Source: Mycobacterium sp. NS-7484 (lineage in GTDB: Bacteria > Actinomycetota > Actinomycetes > Mycobacteriales > Mycobacteriaceae). Taken from it: a DNA stretch of 64,000 bases. The stretch lies in NCBI RefSeq assembly GCF_001953975.1, contig NZ_MBEJ01000022.1:100782-164781 (forward strand), written 5' to 3'. This document shows positions 27,205 to 37,700 of the stretch, piece by piece; the stretch's first letter is position 1, and the number at the start of each line of letters is the position of its first letter. The notes beneath the pieces are model-generated. The model saw nothing but the letters and a program-made list of their open reading frames with translations. It made no database searches and was not told where the DNA came from. The position numbers were made by a program, and so were the translations under genes.

Positions 27205-28062
27205 ATGCCTGTTCGTACCGCCCTGCGCCCCGGCGTGCTCTCGCCGACCCTGCCGGTGCCCAAGTCGATCCCCCGGCCGGAGTACGCGTGGAAGTCCACC
27301 GTGCAGGAGGGCAGCGAACCGTGGGTGCAGACGCCCGAGGTGATCGAGAAGATGCGTGTCGCCGGCCGGATCGCCGCGGCTGCGCTGGCCGAGGCCGGCA
27401 AGGCCGTGGCGCCCGGTGTCACCACCGACGAGCTCGACCGCATCGCCCACGACTACATGGTCGACCACGGTGCCTATCCGTCGACCTTGGGCTACAAGAG
27501 CTTTCCCAAATCCTGCTGCACCTCACTGAATGAGGTGATCTGCCATGGCATTCCGGATTCGACGGTGATCGAGGACGGTGACATCGTCAACATCGACGTC
27601 ACGGCCTATATCGACGGCGTGCACGGCGACACCAACGCCACCTTCCTGGCCGGAGACGTCTCCGAGGAACACCGCCTGCTCGTCGAACGCACCCACGAGG
27701 CCACCATGCGTGCCATCAAGGCCGTCAAACCCGGCCGTGCGTTGTCGATCGTCGGCCGGGTCATCGAGGCCTACGCAAACCGGTTCGGCTACAACGTGGT
27801 TCGTGATTTCACCGGCCACGGCATCGGTACCACCTTCCACAACGGGCTGGTGGTGCTGCACTACGACCAGCCCGCCGTGGAGACCGTGCTCGAGCCGGGC
27901 ATGACCTTCACCATCGAACCGATGATCAACCTCGGGACGCTGGACTACGAGATCTGGGACGACGACTGGACCGTGGTGACCAAGGACCGCAAATGGACCG
28001 CGCAGTTCGAGCACACCCTGGTGGTCACCGAGGACGGCGCCGAGATCCTCACCCTGCCGTGA
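27205..28062 (+). CDS. mapB: Methionine aminopeptidase, type I with N-terminal extension
   Basis: A 285-residue metallopeptidase removing initiator Met from nascent proteins. The five metal ligands are visible: Asp in [10 protein letters not shown], Asp in GDTNATF, His in GHGIGTTFH, Glu in TIEPMI and Glu in QFEHT. The N-terminal 40 residues ([16 protein letters not shown]) form the PxxP-containing extension typical of actinobacterial type Ic enzymes such as M. tuberculosis MapB (Rv2861c). It is monocistronic; the following gap is largely an inverted repeat. Confidence 0.96.
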   Translation: MPVRTALRPGVLSPTLPVPKSIPRPEYAWKSTVQEGSEPWVQTPEVIEKMRVAGRIAAAALAEAGKAVAPGVTTDELDRIAHDYMVDHGAYPSTLGYKSFPKSCCTSLNEVICHGIPDSTVIEDGDIVNIDVTAYIDGVHGDTNATFLAGDVSEEHRLLVERTHEATMRAIKAVKPGRALSIVGRVIEAYANRFGYNVVRDFTGHGIGTTFHNGLVVLHYDQPAVETVLEPGMTFTIEPMINLGTLDYEIWDDDWTVVTKDRKWTAQFEHTLVVTEDGAEILTLP

Positions 28063-28071
28063 GTTTTTTCC

Positions 28072-28133
28072 CGCGAGCAGACGTGAAAGTACCCGACACG
28101 CCCGGATTTCGGGTACCTAAGTGTCTGCTCGCG
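28072..28133. repeat. 62-nt imperfect palindrome between mapB and cobQ
   Basis: The outer arms CGCGAGCAGAC (28072-28082) and GTCTGCTCGCG (28123-28133) and the inner arms GTACCCGA (28089-28096) and TCGGGTAC (28109-28116) share one centre. Flanking T-rich and A-rich tracts extend the symmetry. It fills nearly all of the mapB-cobQ gap. It resembles the dispersed GCGAGCAGAC-type intergenic repeats I recall from mycobacterial genomes and could also act as a bidirectional terminator. Confidence 0.7.
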
Positions 28134-28141
28134 AGGGAAAA

Positions 28142-29647
28142 GTGAGCGGGGCGCTGCTGGTCGCCGGCACCACCTCCGATGCCGGCAAGTCGATGGTCGT
28201 TGCGGGGCTGTGCCGGTTGTTGGCCCGCAAAGGCCTGTCCGTGGCGCCGTTCAAGGCCCAGAACATGTCGAACAATTCGGCGGTCACCGTCGACGGCGGG
28301 GAGATCGGCCGGGCGCAGACGATGCAGGCCCGCGCGGCCGGGCTGGCACCTCACACCAGGTTCAACCCCATCCTGCTCAAGCCGGGCGGAGACCGCACCT
28401 CGCAGCTGGTGATCCGTGGCCAAGTGGCCGGCACGGTGGCTGCCGGTGACTACTTCACCCACCGCGACCGGCTGGCCGCCGTCGTCGCCGACGAATTGGC
28501 CTCGCTGAGATCGGAATTCGACGTCGTCATCTGTGAGGGCGCCGGCTCGCCGGCCGAGATCAACCTGCGCGCCACCGACCTGGCCAACATGGGGTTGGCC
28601 CGGGCGGCGGGCCTGCCCGTCGTCGTGGTCGGCGACATCGACCGGGGTGGGCTGCTGGCCCACCTGCACGGCACCGTCGCGGTGCTGGAACCCGCAGACC
28701 AGGCGCTCATCGCCGGATTCATCGTCAACAAATTCCGCGGCGACCCCGCCCTGCTCGAACCCGGCCTGCTTCGGCTGCAGGAGCTCACCGGCCGGCCCAC
28801 CTACGGGGTGATCCCGTTCGACGACGGAATCTGGCTGGACACCGAGGATTCCGTCTCGGTCCGGCCCGGCGGGCTCGTCGGTGTTCCACAACCGCCCCGT
28901 GGCACGCAGACGCTGAGCGTCGCGGCGATCCGATTGCCCCGCATCTCCAACTCCACCGACATCGAGGCACTGGCCTGCGAGCCCGGTGTCGTGGTGCGCT
29001 GGGTTGCCGATGCCGCCGACCTCGACGGTGCCGACCTGGTGATCATCCCCGGCAGCAAGGCCACCGTGCACGATCTCGACTGGCTGCGCCAACGCGGCCT
29101 GGCCGACGCGATCGGTGAACACGCTGCACAGGGGCGACCCGTGCTGGGTGTGTGCGGCGGATTTCAGATGCTGTGCCGGCGAATCGACGACGCCGTGGAG
29201 GCTGGAGCAGCGCGGCCAGTCTCGGTCGACGGGTTGGGTCTGCTTGACGCAGATATCGAGTTTGCCCCGAACAAGACCCTGCGGCATTGGGAAAAACCCT
29301 TGTGGGGCTACGAGATTCATCACGGCCAAGTGACCCGTTCCGCGGCGGCGGACTGGCTCGGCGTCGGCCTGCGTCACGGCGCGATCTACGGCACCCACTG
29401 GCACGGCCTGCTCGACAACGACGGGCTGCGCCGAGATTGGCTGACCGAGGTCGCCGCCGCGGCCGGACGCGGCGGGTTCGTCGTGGCCGACGACACCGAC
29501 GTGCCCGGCCGGCGCGATGCTCAACTGGATCTCATGGCCGATCTGCTGGCGGGCCATCTGGATGTCGAGGCCGTGATGGGCCTGTTGCGGAGCGGTCCGC
29601 CACCACGGCCCACCATGAACACTGCACTAACCGGTCCGGCCCGATAG
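28142..29647 (+). CDS. cobQ: Adenosylcobyric acid synthase (cobyric acid synthase)
   Basis: A 501-residue amidotransferase of late cobalamin biosynthesis that amidates four side chains of the corrin ring using glutamine and ATP. GTG 28142 has GAGGG 5 nt upstream; the frame upstream runs into the palindrome. The N-terminal dethiobiotin synthetase-like domain has GTTSDAGKS and NMSNNS. The C-terminal class I glutaminase-like domain has nucleophile Cys338 in GVCGGFQML and GYEIHHGQ. It is encoded about 22 kb from cobO/cobB in this window. Confidence 0.96.
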   Translation: MSGALLVAGTTSDAGKSMVVAGLCRLLARKGLSVAPFKAQNMSNNSAVTVDGGEIGRAQTMQARAAGLAPHTRFNPILLKPGGDRTSQLVIRGQVAGTVAAGDYFTHRDRLAAVVADELASLRSEFDVVICEGAGSPAEINLRATDLANMGLARAAGLPVVVVGDIDRGGLLAHLHGTVAVLEPADQALIAGFIVNKFRGDPALLEPGLLRLQELTGRPTYGVIPFDDGIWLDTEDSVSVRPGGLVGVPQPPRGTQTLSVAAIRLPRISNSTDIEALACEPGVVVRWVADAADLDGADLVIIPGSKATVHDLDWLRQRGLADAIGEHAAQGRPVLGVCGGFQMLCRRIDDAVEAGAARPVSVDGLGLLDADIEFAPNKTLRHWEKPLWGYEIHHGQVTRSAAADWLGVGLRHGAIYGTHWHGLLDNDGLRRDWLTEVAAAAGRGGFVVADDTDVPGRRDAQLDLMADLLAGHLDVEAVMGLLRSGPPPRPTMNTALTGPAR

Positions 29648-29656
29648 CCTGGGCAG

Positions 29657-30340
29657 ATGAATCGGTGCCATCGAGGGGTGGCAGCGTTGGTCGGGCCGAT
29701 GGCCACGTTGCTGGTGGTGTCGGGCTGCGCGTCCGTGGTTGCCGGTAGCCCGACCTGGCCGGGCGCCACCCTCGAGAAAGTGGTGCTGACTGCCGCGGAT
29801 TTCCCGCCCGGCGTGCAATTCGACCGAGTGACCGACGACGGCGCATCCGGTGGGCCGGGGGGATCGAGCGGGCCGCCGGCGATGCTGACCGAACCGGCCG
29901 GGTGCAGTGACGGCTTGACCCGGGTGATCGCCGAGTCCGCAGAGCGGGGACCGGGCAGCGCCGCGCAGATCGTCGCGGCCTACGACGGGGCGCGCATGGT
30001 GCTGACCGTGCTGACTTCACCACTGCCGATGGAGCGGCTCGAAGCCACCGCCGCTCGGTGCGCCCGCTTCTCCACCTACTTCGACCCGTCGGACACGGGC
30101 ATTCCCATGACCACCACCCGGATGGCCGGAACGCGGGACTCGGCTTTGGTGTACCAGCAGACCATGCGGCTGGGCAGAGATGAACAGAGCATCTACTTCG
30201 CCTTCGAAAATGTGGGCACCTGGTCGGTTTTCGGCATCGCGTTCCCTACGCCGGATCCGTCGATCGTCGCCAAAGGTGAGTTGCCGCAGACGTTTCTGGA
30301 CGTTTTCGACCATCAGGCGCAGCGCCTGACGCAGCGCTGA
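29657..30340 (+). CDS. Putative lipoprotein (DUF5642-like)
   Basis: A 227-residue secreted protein with a signal peptide ending in the lipobox VVSGC near residues 20-24, so it is likely lipidated and anchored in the envelope. The mature part (ATLEKVVLTAADFPPGVQFDRV, then a Gly/Pro-rich loop and a beta-rich domain) resembles the mycobacterial DUF5642/sensor-like lipoproteins. It starts 9 nt after cobQ, but a functional link to cobalamin is not evident. Confidence 0.75.
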   Translation: MNRCHRGVAALVGPMATLLVVSGCASVVAGSPTWPGATLEKVVLTAADFPPGVQFDRVTDDGASGGPGGSSGPPAMLTEPAGCSDGLTRVIAESAERGPGSAAQIVAAYDGARMVLTVLTSPLPMERLEATAARCARFSTYFDPSDTGIPMTTTRMAGTRDSALVYQQTMRLGRDEQSIYFAFENVGTWSVFGIAFPTPDPSIVAKGELPQTFLDVFDHQAQRLTQR

Positions 30341-30403
30341 CGTCGGCGTCAAGACAATGTGGATTCCGGCCCGCACGTCGAATCCGGACGGTAGTTTGAC
30401 CGA

Positions 30404-30967
30404 ATGCTTACCACCGTCATGACGATCGACGGGTTCAGCACGCCCGTCGACGTCTCGGGGCCCGACAAGGGCTCCACCGTGGTGGTGCTGAGCGCCGGCC
30501 ACCACGGCCCGGCCGCATACGAGCCGATCTGCCAGCGCCTCCACACCGCGTCACTGCGCACAGTGATCATCGGTCCCGATCCGCGGCTCACCGCCAAGTC
30601 CGTGGTCGGCATTCTCGATTCGCTGGACATCAAATGGGCGCTGCTCGTCGGGGACCGTCTCGGCGGCGAGCTGGCGTGGGAGCTGGCCGCCACCCGGCTG
30701 GACAAGTTCATCGGCCTCGTCGTGGTGGACCGGGGGCACCCGCGGGTCGCCGATGCCACCGGGACGGTCCGCGACGACGGATGCCCGCCGGTCGAGATGA
30801 ACACCACCGTGCTGGTCAGCACCCCGGCTGCCCGCGCCGTGGCCAAGGCCAGCCAGAGATACGTCTACGGCGACTTCCGACTCGTGGAGATGCCGGGTCG
30901 ACGCAACGCCGGCGACTCGACGGCCCAACTTGCCGCCGAGATCGTGCTGCGCACCAGTACTTGGTGA
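30404..30967 (+). CDS. Alpha/beta-hydrolase-like protein lacking the catalytic serine
   Basis: A 187-residue protein with an alpha/beta-hydrolase pattern: a first strand VVVLSAGHHGP and a nucleophile-elbow position after strand ALLV. The elbow reads GDRLGG, with Arg where Ser is expected, so ordinary serine hydrolase chemistry is unlikely. The length is short for the family and it seems to lack a lid. It converges on the NAGGN genes, separated by a gap with a 24-bp direct repeat. It could be a binding or regulatory pseudoenzyme. Confidence 0.7.
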   Translation: MLTTVMTIDGFSTPVDVSGPDKGSTVVVLSAGHHGPAAYEPICQRLHTASLRTVIIGPDPRLTAKSVVGILDSLDIKWALLVGDRLGGELAWELAATRLDKFIGLVVVDRGHPRVADATGTVRDDGCPPVEMNTTVLVSTPAARAVAKASQRYVYGDFRLVEMPGRRNAGDSTAQLAAEIVLRTSTW

Positions 30968-31045
30968 CGAGCGCTCAGTCAGCCGCCTCCGTGTTTGTCG
31001 GGTCGGCGGCCTGCCTTCGCGCGAGCGCTCAGTCAGCCGCCTCCG
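30968..31045. repeat. 24-bp direct repeat at the 3' end of the ngg gene
   Basis: CGAGCGCTCAGTCAGCCGCC plus TCCG occurs at 30968-30991 and again, identical, at 31022-31045. The second copy encodes the last codons and stop of the minus-strand ngg gene, while the first lies just beyond it, so the 3' end has been partly duplicated 54 bp away. Confidence 0.7.
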
Positions 31046-32816
31046 AAGGCTTCCAGGCTTGCGGCAAACCCGGCTGCTGCGGGAACAGGAAATCCACGAA
31101 CGCCGCGGCCGTCGGTTGCGGTTCATGGTTGGCCAGGCCCGGCCGTTCGTTGGCCTCGATGAAGACGTATTCGCGGCCCGTGACATCGGGCACCAACAGG
31201 TCGATGCCCGTCACCGGGATACCGATCGCCTCGGCCGCGGCCACCCCGACCCGGCACAGCTCGGGATTCACCTGCGCGGTGACGTCGTGAATGGTCCCGC
31301 CCTGATGCAGATTTGCCGTCCGCCGCACCCGCAGTCGCACGCCCTCGGGCAGGACGTCGTCGAAAGACCAGCCGGCCTCGGCAACGGTTCCCTTCGTGAC
31401 GTCGTCGATCGGGATGCGTGACTCGCCGCCGGTGGCGGCCGCGCGGCGGCGCGACTGCGTCTCGATCAGCTCGCCGATGGTGTGCTTGCCGGTGCCGACG
31501 ATCTCGGCGGGCTTGCGGATCGCGGCTGCCACCACCTTGCCGTCGATCACCACCAGGCGAAGGTCGTCACCGGCCGCGCGCTGCTCGATCAGCACCTCCG
31601 GGTACTGTTCGCGGGCCCGGTGCAACGCGGCATCCAATTCCTCACTGCCGTCCACGCCGACCGTGATGCCTTTACCCTGCTCACCGCGGGTCGGTTTGAC
31701 CACCACGTCGCCGACGTCGGCGAGGAACTCGTGGTCCTCGTCGTCGAAGGTGGCCAAGCGGCCTTTGGGCACGGTGATCCCGGCGTCAGACACGATGCGT
31801 CGGGTCTGCCGTTTGTCGTCGCAGCGGGCCATGGCCACCGCAGAGGTGAACTCCGAGAGGGACTCCCGGGTGATGACGCTGCGCCCGCCGTGCGACAGCC
31901 GCATCTCACCGGCGCCGGCATCGAGCACCTCGACGCGGATACCGCGACGCATCGCCTCGTCGGCGATGATCCGGGCATACGGGTTCAGATCGTCGACGGT
32001 TTCGGGCGGGTGGGTGAACAGCGGCTCGTTGATCGCGTTCTTGCGCTTGACGGCGAGCACCGGCACCCGGTGGAAACCCAACTTCTCGTACAGGGCGATT
32101 GCGGCCGAATTGTCATGGGCCACAGACAAATCCAGATAGGCGCGGCCGCGCTCACGGAAGATGCCGGCCAGCGTGCGGGTCAGCGCGTCGCCCACGCCGG
32201 GCAGCCCGGCGGCCGGGTCCACCGCAAGGCTCCACAGGCTCGACCCGTCCTCGGGGTCGGCGAACAACCGTTTGTGGTCGACACCGGTGACCGTGCCGAC
32301 CACGGAGCCGTCGTCGTCGCGCACCGCCACCAGATAGACCACCGCCGGCGTCAGGGTGTGGTTGTGCCAGATGACGTCCACCGGTGCCGGCACCATCCCG
32401 CAGCGGACGTACACGCGGTTCATGTCGTCGGCGTCGGCCGGGGTGTGCAGGGTGCGCACACTGAACCCGACCGGCTCGGGCCCGGCGAGCTCGTCGGTGA
32501 ACCGCAGCCGGTAGGTGTGGCTGGGGTCGATGAACAGCTCAGCGGGGGAGCGGGCCACCAGCACGTGCGATTCACGGGCATAGATGCAGATGTCGCGCCG
32601 GCCCGGACCCTCTCGCTGCAGCACCTCGGCGAGCTGTTCCGGGTCTGCGAACGTCTGGCCGAAAATCAGCCGGCCCCAACCCAGTTCGAGGACGACATCG
32701 TCGGCCATGGCATCGACGAGGTGCTGCGGTGAGGCGTCGTGCAGACCGAGCGTGATCGCCTCGGTGTGATCGGACCCTAGTGGGGCTACCGAGGCGTCGG
32801 GCTCGGTGGCGGTCAC
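31029..32816 (-). CDS. ngg: N-acetylglutaminylglutamine synthetase
   Basis: About 595 residues from GTG 32816, which overlaps the asnO stop (GTGA); the longer open frame upstream lies inside asnO. The N-terminal half holds a GNAT domain (VVGTVTGVDHKRLFADPEDGS, then YLDLSVAHDNSAAIALYEKLGF). The C-terminal half is an ATP-grasp domain (VVKPTRGEQGKGITVGVDG, LRLVVIDGKVVAAAIRK, TGIDLLVPDVTG). This acetyltransferase/ATP-grasp fusion is the NAGGN-pathway enzyme that acetylates and joins two glutamines. Together with the amidotransferase it makes the osmoprotectant dipeptide N-acetylglutaminylglutamine amide. Confidence 0.9.
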   Translation of the reverse strand: MTATEPDASVAPLGSDHTEAITLGLHDASPQHLVDAMADDVVLELGWGRLIFGQTFADPEQLAEVLQREGPGRRDICIYARESHVLVARSPAELFIDPSHTYRLRFTDELAGPEPVGFSVRTLHTPADADDMNRVYVRCGMVPAPVDVIWHNHTLTPAVVYLVAVRDDDGSVVGTVTGVDHKRLFADPEDGSSLWSLAVDPAAGLPGVGDALTRTLAGIFRERGRAYLDLSVAHDNSAAIALYEKLGFHRVPVLAVKRKNAINEPLFTHPPETVDDLNPYARIIADEAMRRGIRVEVLDAGAGEMRLSHGGRSVITRESLSEFTSAVAMARCDDKRQTRRIVSDAGITVPKGRLATFDDEDHEFLADVGDVVVKPTRGEQGKGITVGVDGSEELDAALHRAREQYPEVLIEQRAAGDDLRLVVIDGKVVAAAIRKPAEIVGTGKHTIGELIETQSRRRAAATGGESRIPIDDVTKGTVAEAGWSFDDVLPEGVRLRVRRTANLHQGGTIHDVTAQVNPELCRVGVAAAEAIGIPVTGIDLLVPDVTGREYVFIEANERPGLANHEPQPTAAAFVDFLFPQQPGLPQAWKPSEAAD

Positions 32817-34618
32817 GCCGCGGCCCCCGTGACGCCGTGGCGTTGCAGCCACAGCTCGAGTAACGCGATCTGCCACAACTCGTTGCCCCGCAACGGGGTC
32901 AGCCTGCCGTTGGGGTCCGCCAACAACCGGTCGACTGCCTCGGGTCGAAACAAGCCGCGCTCCTTGGCTTCCGGCGCATACAGCGCATCGCGGACCAGGT
33001 CGAGGTACGGACCCTCGAGGTGGGTCAGTGCCGGGACCGGGAAGTACCCCTTCGGGCGATCGATCACGGCGGCCGGGATCACCCGGCGCGCCGCCTGCTT
33101 GAGCACGCCCTTGCCCCCGTACGCGGTCTTCAGCGCCGGAGGGCAGGTGGCGGCCAACTCGACGAGTTCGTGGTCCAGGAACGGCACCCGGCCCTCCAGG
33201 CCCCAGGCCATGGTCATGTTGTCGACCCGTTTGACCGGGTCGTCGACCAGCATCACCGTGGTGTCCAGACGCAATGCCCGATCGACACCGGTCTGCGCGC
33301 CGGCGGCGGCGAAATGGTCGGTGACGAATCGCCCGCTGGGATCGCCCTCGGCCCGGTAGGCGTCGCTGATCAGTGCGCCGACCCCGTCGCTGTCGCGGTC
33401 GAAGAACGCGCCCCGGTAGCTGGCCACCGCGCCGGCGAGATCGGCGGCGGCAGGCTCGGCCATCGGCGGGTACCAGTGGTAACCGGCGAACACCTCGTCG
33501 GCGCCCTGACCGGACTGCACCACCTTGACGTGCTTGGCCACCTCCTGGCTCAGCAGATAGAACGCCACGCAGTCATGACTGACCATCGGCTCGCTCATCG
33601 CGCCGATGGCGCCGTCGAGGGCGGGCAGCATGCGCTCGGTTCCGATCCGGATCTGATGGTGGTCGGTCTCGAAGTGCTCGGCGATGATGTCGGAGTACTT
33701 GAACTCGTCACCGGCCACGCCGCCGACCGACTCGAAACCGATCGAGAACGTCGACAACCCGTGCTGGCCGGCCTCGGCGAGCAGTCCGACGATGAGGCTG
33801 GAATCGACGCCGCCGGACAACAGGCATCCGACGGGTACGTCGGCCACCAGCCGACGCTCGACCGCGCGGCGCAGCGACTCCAGTACCGCGTCCTCCCAGT
33901 CCCTTTCGGACCAGTCGGCCCGGTCGTCGTGTCGGGTGAAGTCCGGCGACCAATACACGGTGGTGTGCCGGCTGCCGTCGGGTTCGATCGCGACCACCGA
34001 GGCCGGCGGCACCTTCTTGATGCCCTGCAGGATCGTCAGTGGCGGGGGCACCACCGAGTGGAACGTGAGGTAGTGGTGCAGCGCGATCGGATCGATCCGG
34101 GTGTCGACGCCGCCGCCGGCCAGCAGGGCAGGCAGCGAGGAGGCGAACCGGATCCGGTGGACGTCCTCGGTGATGTAGAGCGGCTTGATGCCCAACCGGT
34201 CGCGGCCCAGCAGCACGCGGCCGGTGTCGCGCTCGACGATCGCGAAGGCGAACATGCCCATCAGGTGCTCGACGAACCGGTCACCCCAGTGGTGATAGGC
34301 CTTGAGCAACACCTCGGTGTCACTGTGGGAGAAGAAGCGGTAGCCGTGTCCGGACAGTTCCCGACGTAGCTCTTGGTAGTTGTAGATGCAGCCGTTCCAG
34401 CAAATGGTCAACCCCAGCTCGGGGTCGACCATGGGCTGGGCGCCCGCTTCGGTCAGGTCGATGATTTTCAGGCGACGATGACCCAGCGCGACCCGGCCTT
34501 GCGACCACACACCGGCCGCGTCCGGACCCCTGGGCGTCATCGCGTCTGCCATGGCCGACACCGCGGAAATATCCGGTGCCTGACCATCGAGACGCACTTC
34601 CCCGGCGGCTCCACACAT
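32813..34618 (-). CDS. asnO: Asparagine synthase-like amidotransferase of the NAGGN pathway
   Basis: About 601 residues from ATG 34618, so that Cys2 (MCGAAGEV) becomes the N-terminal nucleophile of the class II glutaminase. The synthetase domain contains the PP-loop SGGVDSSLIVGLL and TFSIGFESVGGVAGDEFKYSD. The family makes either asparagine or, in this branch, the terminal amide of NAGGN. The GTGA coupling to ngg strongly favours the NAGGN role. It is divergent from the SNF2 helicase gene with 107 nt between starts. Confidence 0.9.
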   Translation of the reverse strand: MCGAAGEVRLDGQAPDISAVSAMADAMTPRGPDAAGVWSQGRVALGHRRLKIIDLTEAGAQPMVDPELGLTICWNGCIYNYQELRRELSGHGYRFFSHSDTEVLLKAYHHWGDRFVEHLMGMFAFAIVERDTGRVLLGRDRLGIKPLYITEDVHRIRFASSLPALLAGGGVDTRIDPIALHHYLTFHSVVPPPLTILQGIKKVPPASVVAIEPDGSRHTTVYWSPDFTRHDDRADWSERDWEDAVLESLRRAVERRLVADVPVGCLLSGGVDSSLIVGLLAEAGQHGLSTFSIGFESVGGVAGDEFKYSDIIAEHFETDHHQIRIGTERMLPALDGAIGAMSEPMVSHDCVAFYLLSQEVAKHVKVVQSGQGADEVFAGYHWYPPMAEPAAADLAGAVASYRGAFFDRDSDGVGALISDAYRAEGDPSGRFVTDHFAAAGAQTGVDRALRLDTTVMLVDDPVKRVDNMTMAWGLEGRVPFLDHELVELAATCPPALKTAYGGKGVLKQAARRVIPAAVIDRPKGYFPVPALTHLEGPYLDLVRDALYAPEAKERGLFRPEAVDRLLADPNGRLTPLRGNELWQIALLELWLQRHGVTGAAA

Positions 34619-34725
34619 CAGTTCGACCCTACAAGCATCTGGCCGCGCTGTCCCCTCCCCGGGGTGACGGGGATTTCTCCGGCGCCGTGGCCGAACCTGT
34701 CGGACAGTGGCTTTATCCTCCTCCC

Positions 34726-37700
34726 ATGGGGCCAGGATTCGGCTTCGGCATAGCCCGCGACGAGCTGATTCGCGACTTCGGCGCGCAATCGACGATGCGC
34801 GGTGAGCGCTACGCGGCCGAGGGCCGCATCCGTGATGTCGAGTCCGACGATGACGGGCGGCTGCTGCGCGGACGGTGTGTGGGATCGCATGGTCAGTGGT
34901 ATGTCCTTGAGGTCGGCTTGTCGCAGGGAAACCCGGCGGTCGTCGAATGGGCGCTGTGTACATGCCCTGTCGGTTCGTTCTGCAAACATGCCGTCGCCCT
35001 GGTGCTGACGGCGGTGCCGGGGGCCGCGCCGCAGCCGCCGGTCGAGCGATGGCGTTATCTGCTCGACCGGGTGCTCGACGAGGTGGCTGTGCCCGAGGGC
35101 GGTGGCAAACCGATCGCATTGGAGTTCTCCATCGGCGCCCCCAGCCGGTTCCGGCCGGGGACATTGCTGATGCTGCGGCCGTTGACCCTCGGGAAGCGAG
35201 GCACCTGGATCACGCGGGCGTTGACGTGGCGGCGCCTGCTCGACCACCCCGAGCCCGGCGAGTTCGAACGCGACCAGTACCAGGCGGTGCGCGGGTTGAT
35301 CTCCGAGATGGAGCGGTACGCGTCGCCGCACGGCACCGAGGCCATGATGCTCAACGGGATGCCGGCCTCCCTGTGGCCGCGGCTCGACGAGGTGTTGGAC
35401 GCCGGGGTGACCGTCTTGGCCGACACCGCCAGCGGGATTCGGGCTGTCGAACTGATCAAGAATGTGCACCTGCGACTGGACTTCGCCGCCGAAACTGCCG
35501 GGGGTGCGGTGATGTCGGTGGCGATGATCGTCGACGGACAGGAACACGATCCCGAGGGCGTCGGGTTGATCGGGATGCCGGCGCCGCACGGGATGTTTCA
35601 GGTCGTCGATTCAGTGCTGCGGTTGGGTGCCTTCGATCCGCTGCCCGGGCGGACCATGGCCGAGCTGCTCGGCCGCCGAGAGCAGGTCCAGATCCCGGCG
35701 GCGATGGCCCGCGAACTCGCCGTCGACATCCTGCCGCGCCTGGCTCACAGCGTCGAGATGGAGGTGGCCGACGGACTGTTCGTGCCGCCCACCATCACCG
35801 GGCCGGTGGCGGTGCTCACGGTGCAGATCCTCGACGGCGGGGCCCGGGCCTTCTGGAGCACCCGCTATCAGGTCAACGACCAGCATCACGACTTCGACCC
35901 GACGTCGAGCGCCGGGGTGACCGGGTACCGCGACGCCGCCGCCGAGGACGAGCTGTGGGAGCGGGTGACGCCGGCGTTGCAGGCCGTCGCGGCGGCCGCA
36001 CAGGACTGGAAACGGCAGGCCTCCCAACATGTCAACCGCCGGATCTCGGCCACGCTGGACACCGGCGCGGTCCACGAGCTGCGGGCCATCGTCAACGCCC
36101 ACGGTGCCGTGGAGGCGGCCGCACTGGCATCGCGGCGCACGCTGCTGGGCGCGGTGAACCTCACGCCCGTCGAGGCCGCGGTGCTCTGTGACGAGACCTT
36201 GCCCCAGCTCGAGTGCTTTGCGGAGCTGGTCATCGATTCCGAGGTGCAGTACCGGGCCTCCGGCGTCGACCCCCTGCTGTCGTTCTCCGGCGACTCCTCG
36301 CTTCCCGGCGACTGGTTCAGTCTGAACGTCACCGTGAGGGTGGACGGTGAGACGGTGGCCCTGGCCGACGTGATCCGCGAATTGGACTCCGGGGCAACGC
36401 ATATGCTCTTGCCCTCCGGTATGTACTTCCGGCTCGACACCCCCGAGCTGCTCCGGTTGCGGGCCCTGCTCGACGAGGCACGGGCACTCGGCGAGATCGA
36501 CGGGGAGCGGGCCAATGCCGCCACGTTGAACATCACGCTGTGGGACGAACTGCTTGAGCTCGGTGTCGTCGATGAGCAGCTCTCCCGGTGGCGGGCCAAC
36601 CTGGCCAGGTTGGCCCTTGCCCGGCCACCGGTCCCGATCGAGCCGCCGGCGGGTCTCGATGCCGACCTGCGCGATTACCAGCGCGAGGGTCTGGACTGGC
36701 TGTCGTTCCTGTGGGACAACGGCATCGGCGGCGTACTGGCCGATGACATGGGGCTGGGAAAGACTGTGCAGACCTTGGCGCTCATCGCCCGGGCGGTGGC
36801 CGACGGGGCGGGGAAGTTCCTGGTGGTGGCGCCGACCAGCGTGGCCCGCAACTGGGTGGCCGAATGCCACAAGTTTGCCCCGGGGCTGACCGCGGTGGTG
36901 GTGACCAGTACCGATGCGCGCGGCGCGGTACGACTGGCCGAGCAGGTGGCCGAGGCCGACATCGTCGTCACCTCGTACACGCTGCTGCGCATGGATGTGG
37001 CCGCATATGCTGAACTTCAATGGGCCGGAATGGTTCTCGATGAAGCCCAATTCGTCAAGAACCACTACAGCAAGACCCATCAGAGCGCACGTCTGCTCGA
37101 CGTGCCGTTCAAGTTGGCCATCACCGGCACGCCGATGGAGAACAATCTGATGGAGCTGTGGTCGTTGCTGTCGATCACGGTGCCCGGCTTGTTCCCGTCA
37201 CCGAAGATCTTCGAGATGTATTTCCGCAAGCCGATCGAATCGGGTGCGGCCGACGACCGGTTGCCCGTGTTGCGGCGGCGGATCAAGCCGGTGTTGTTGC
37301 GCCGCACGAAGACCCAGGTGGTCGCCGAGCTGCCCCCGAAGAGCGAGCAGGTGCTCGCCATCGCGCTGAGCGCCAGGCACCGCAAGATCTATGACACCCG
37401 GTTGGCCCGGGAACGGCAGAAGGTGCTCGGGCTGCTGGGGGACTGGGAGAAAAACCGGTTCCAGATCTTCCGGTCACTGACCCTGCTGCGGCAACTGAGC
37501 CTGCACCCCGGGCTCGTCGACGACTCCGCCCGCTCGGTGGGCTCGGCCAAGATCGACTTCCTGATCGAACAACTCGGTCAGTTGGTCGCCGAGGGACACA
37601 GCGCCTTGGTGTTCAGCCAGTTCACCGGATTCCTGGGAATCCTGCGGGCGCATCTGGATTCGGCGGGCATTGCCTACAGCTACCTCGACGGCTCGGTCAC

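Noticed and set aside
28063..28141. Cobalamin riboswitch upstream of cobQ
   Set aside because: The gap is only 79 nt and is filled by a palindrome; no B12-box sequence is visible.
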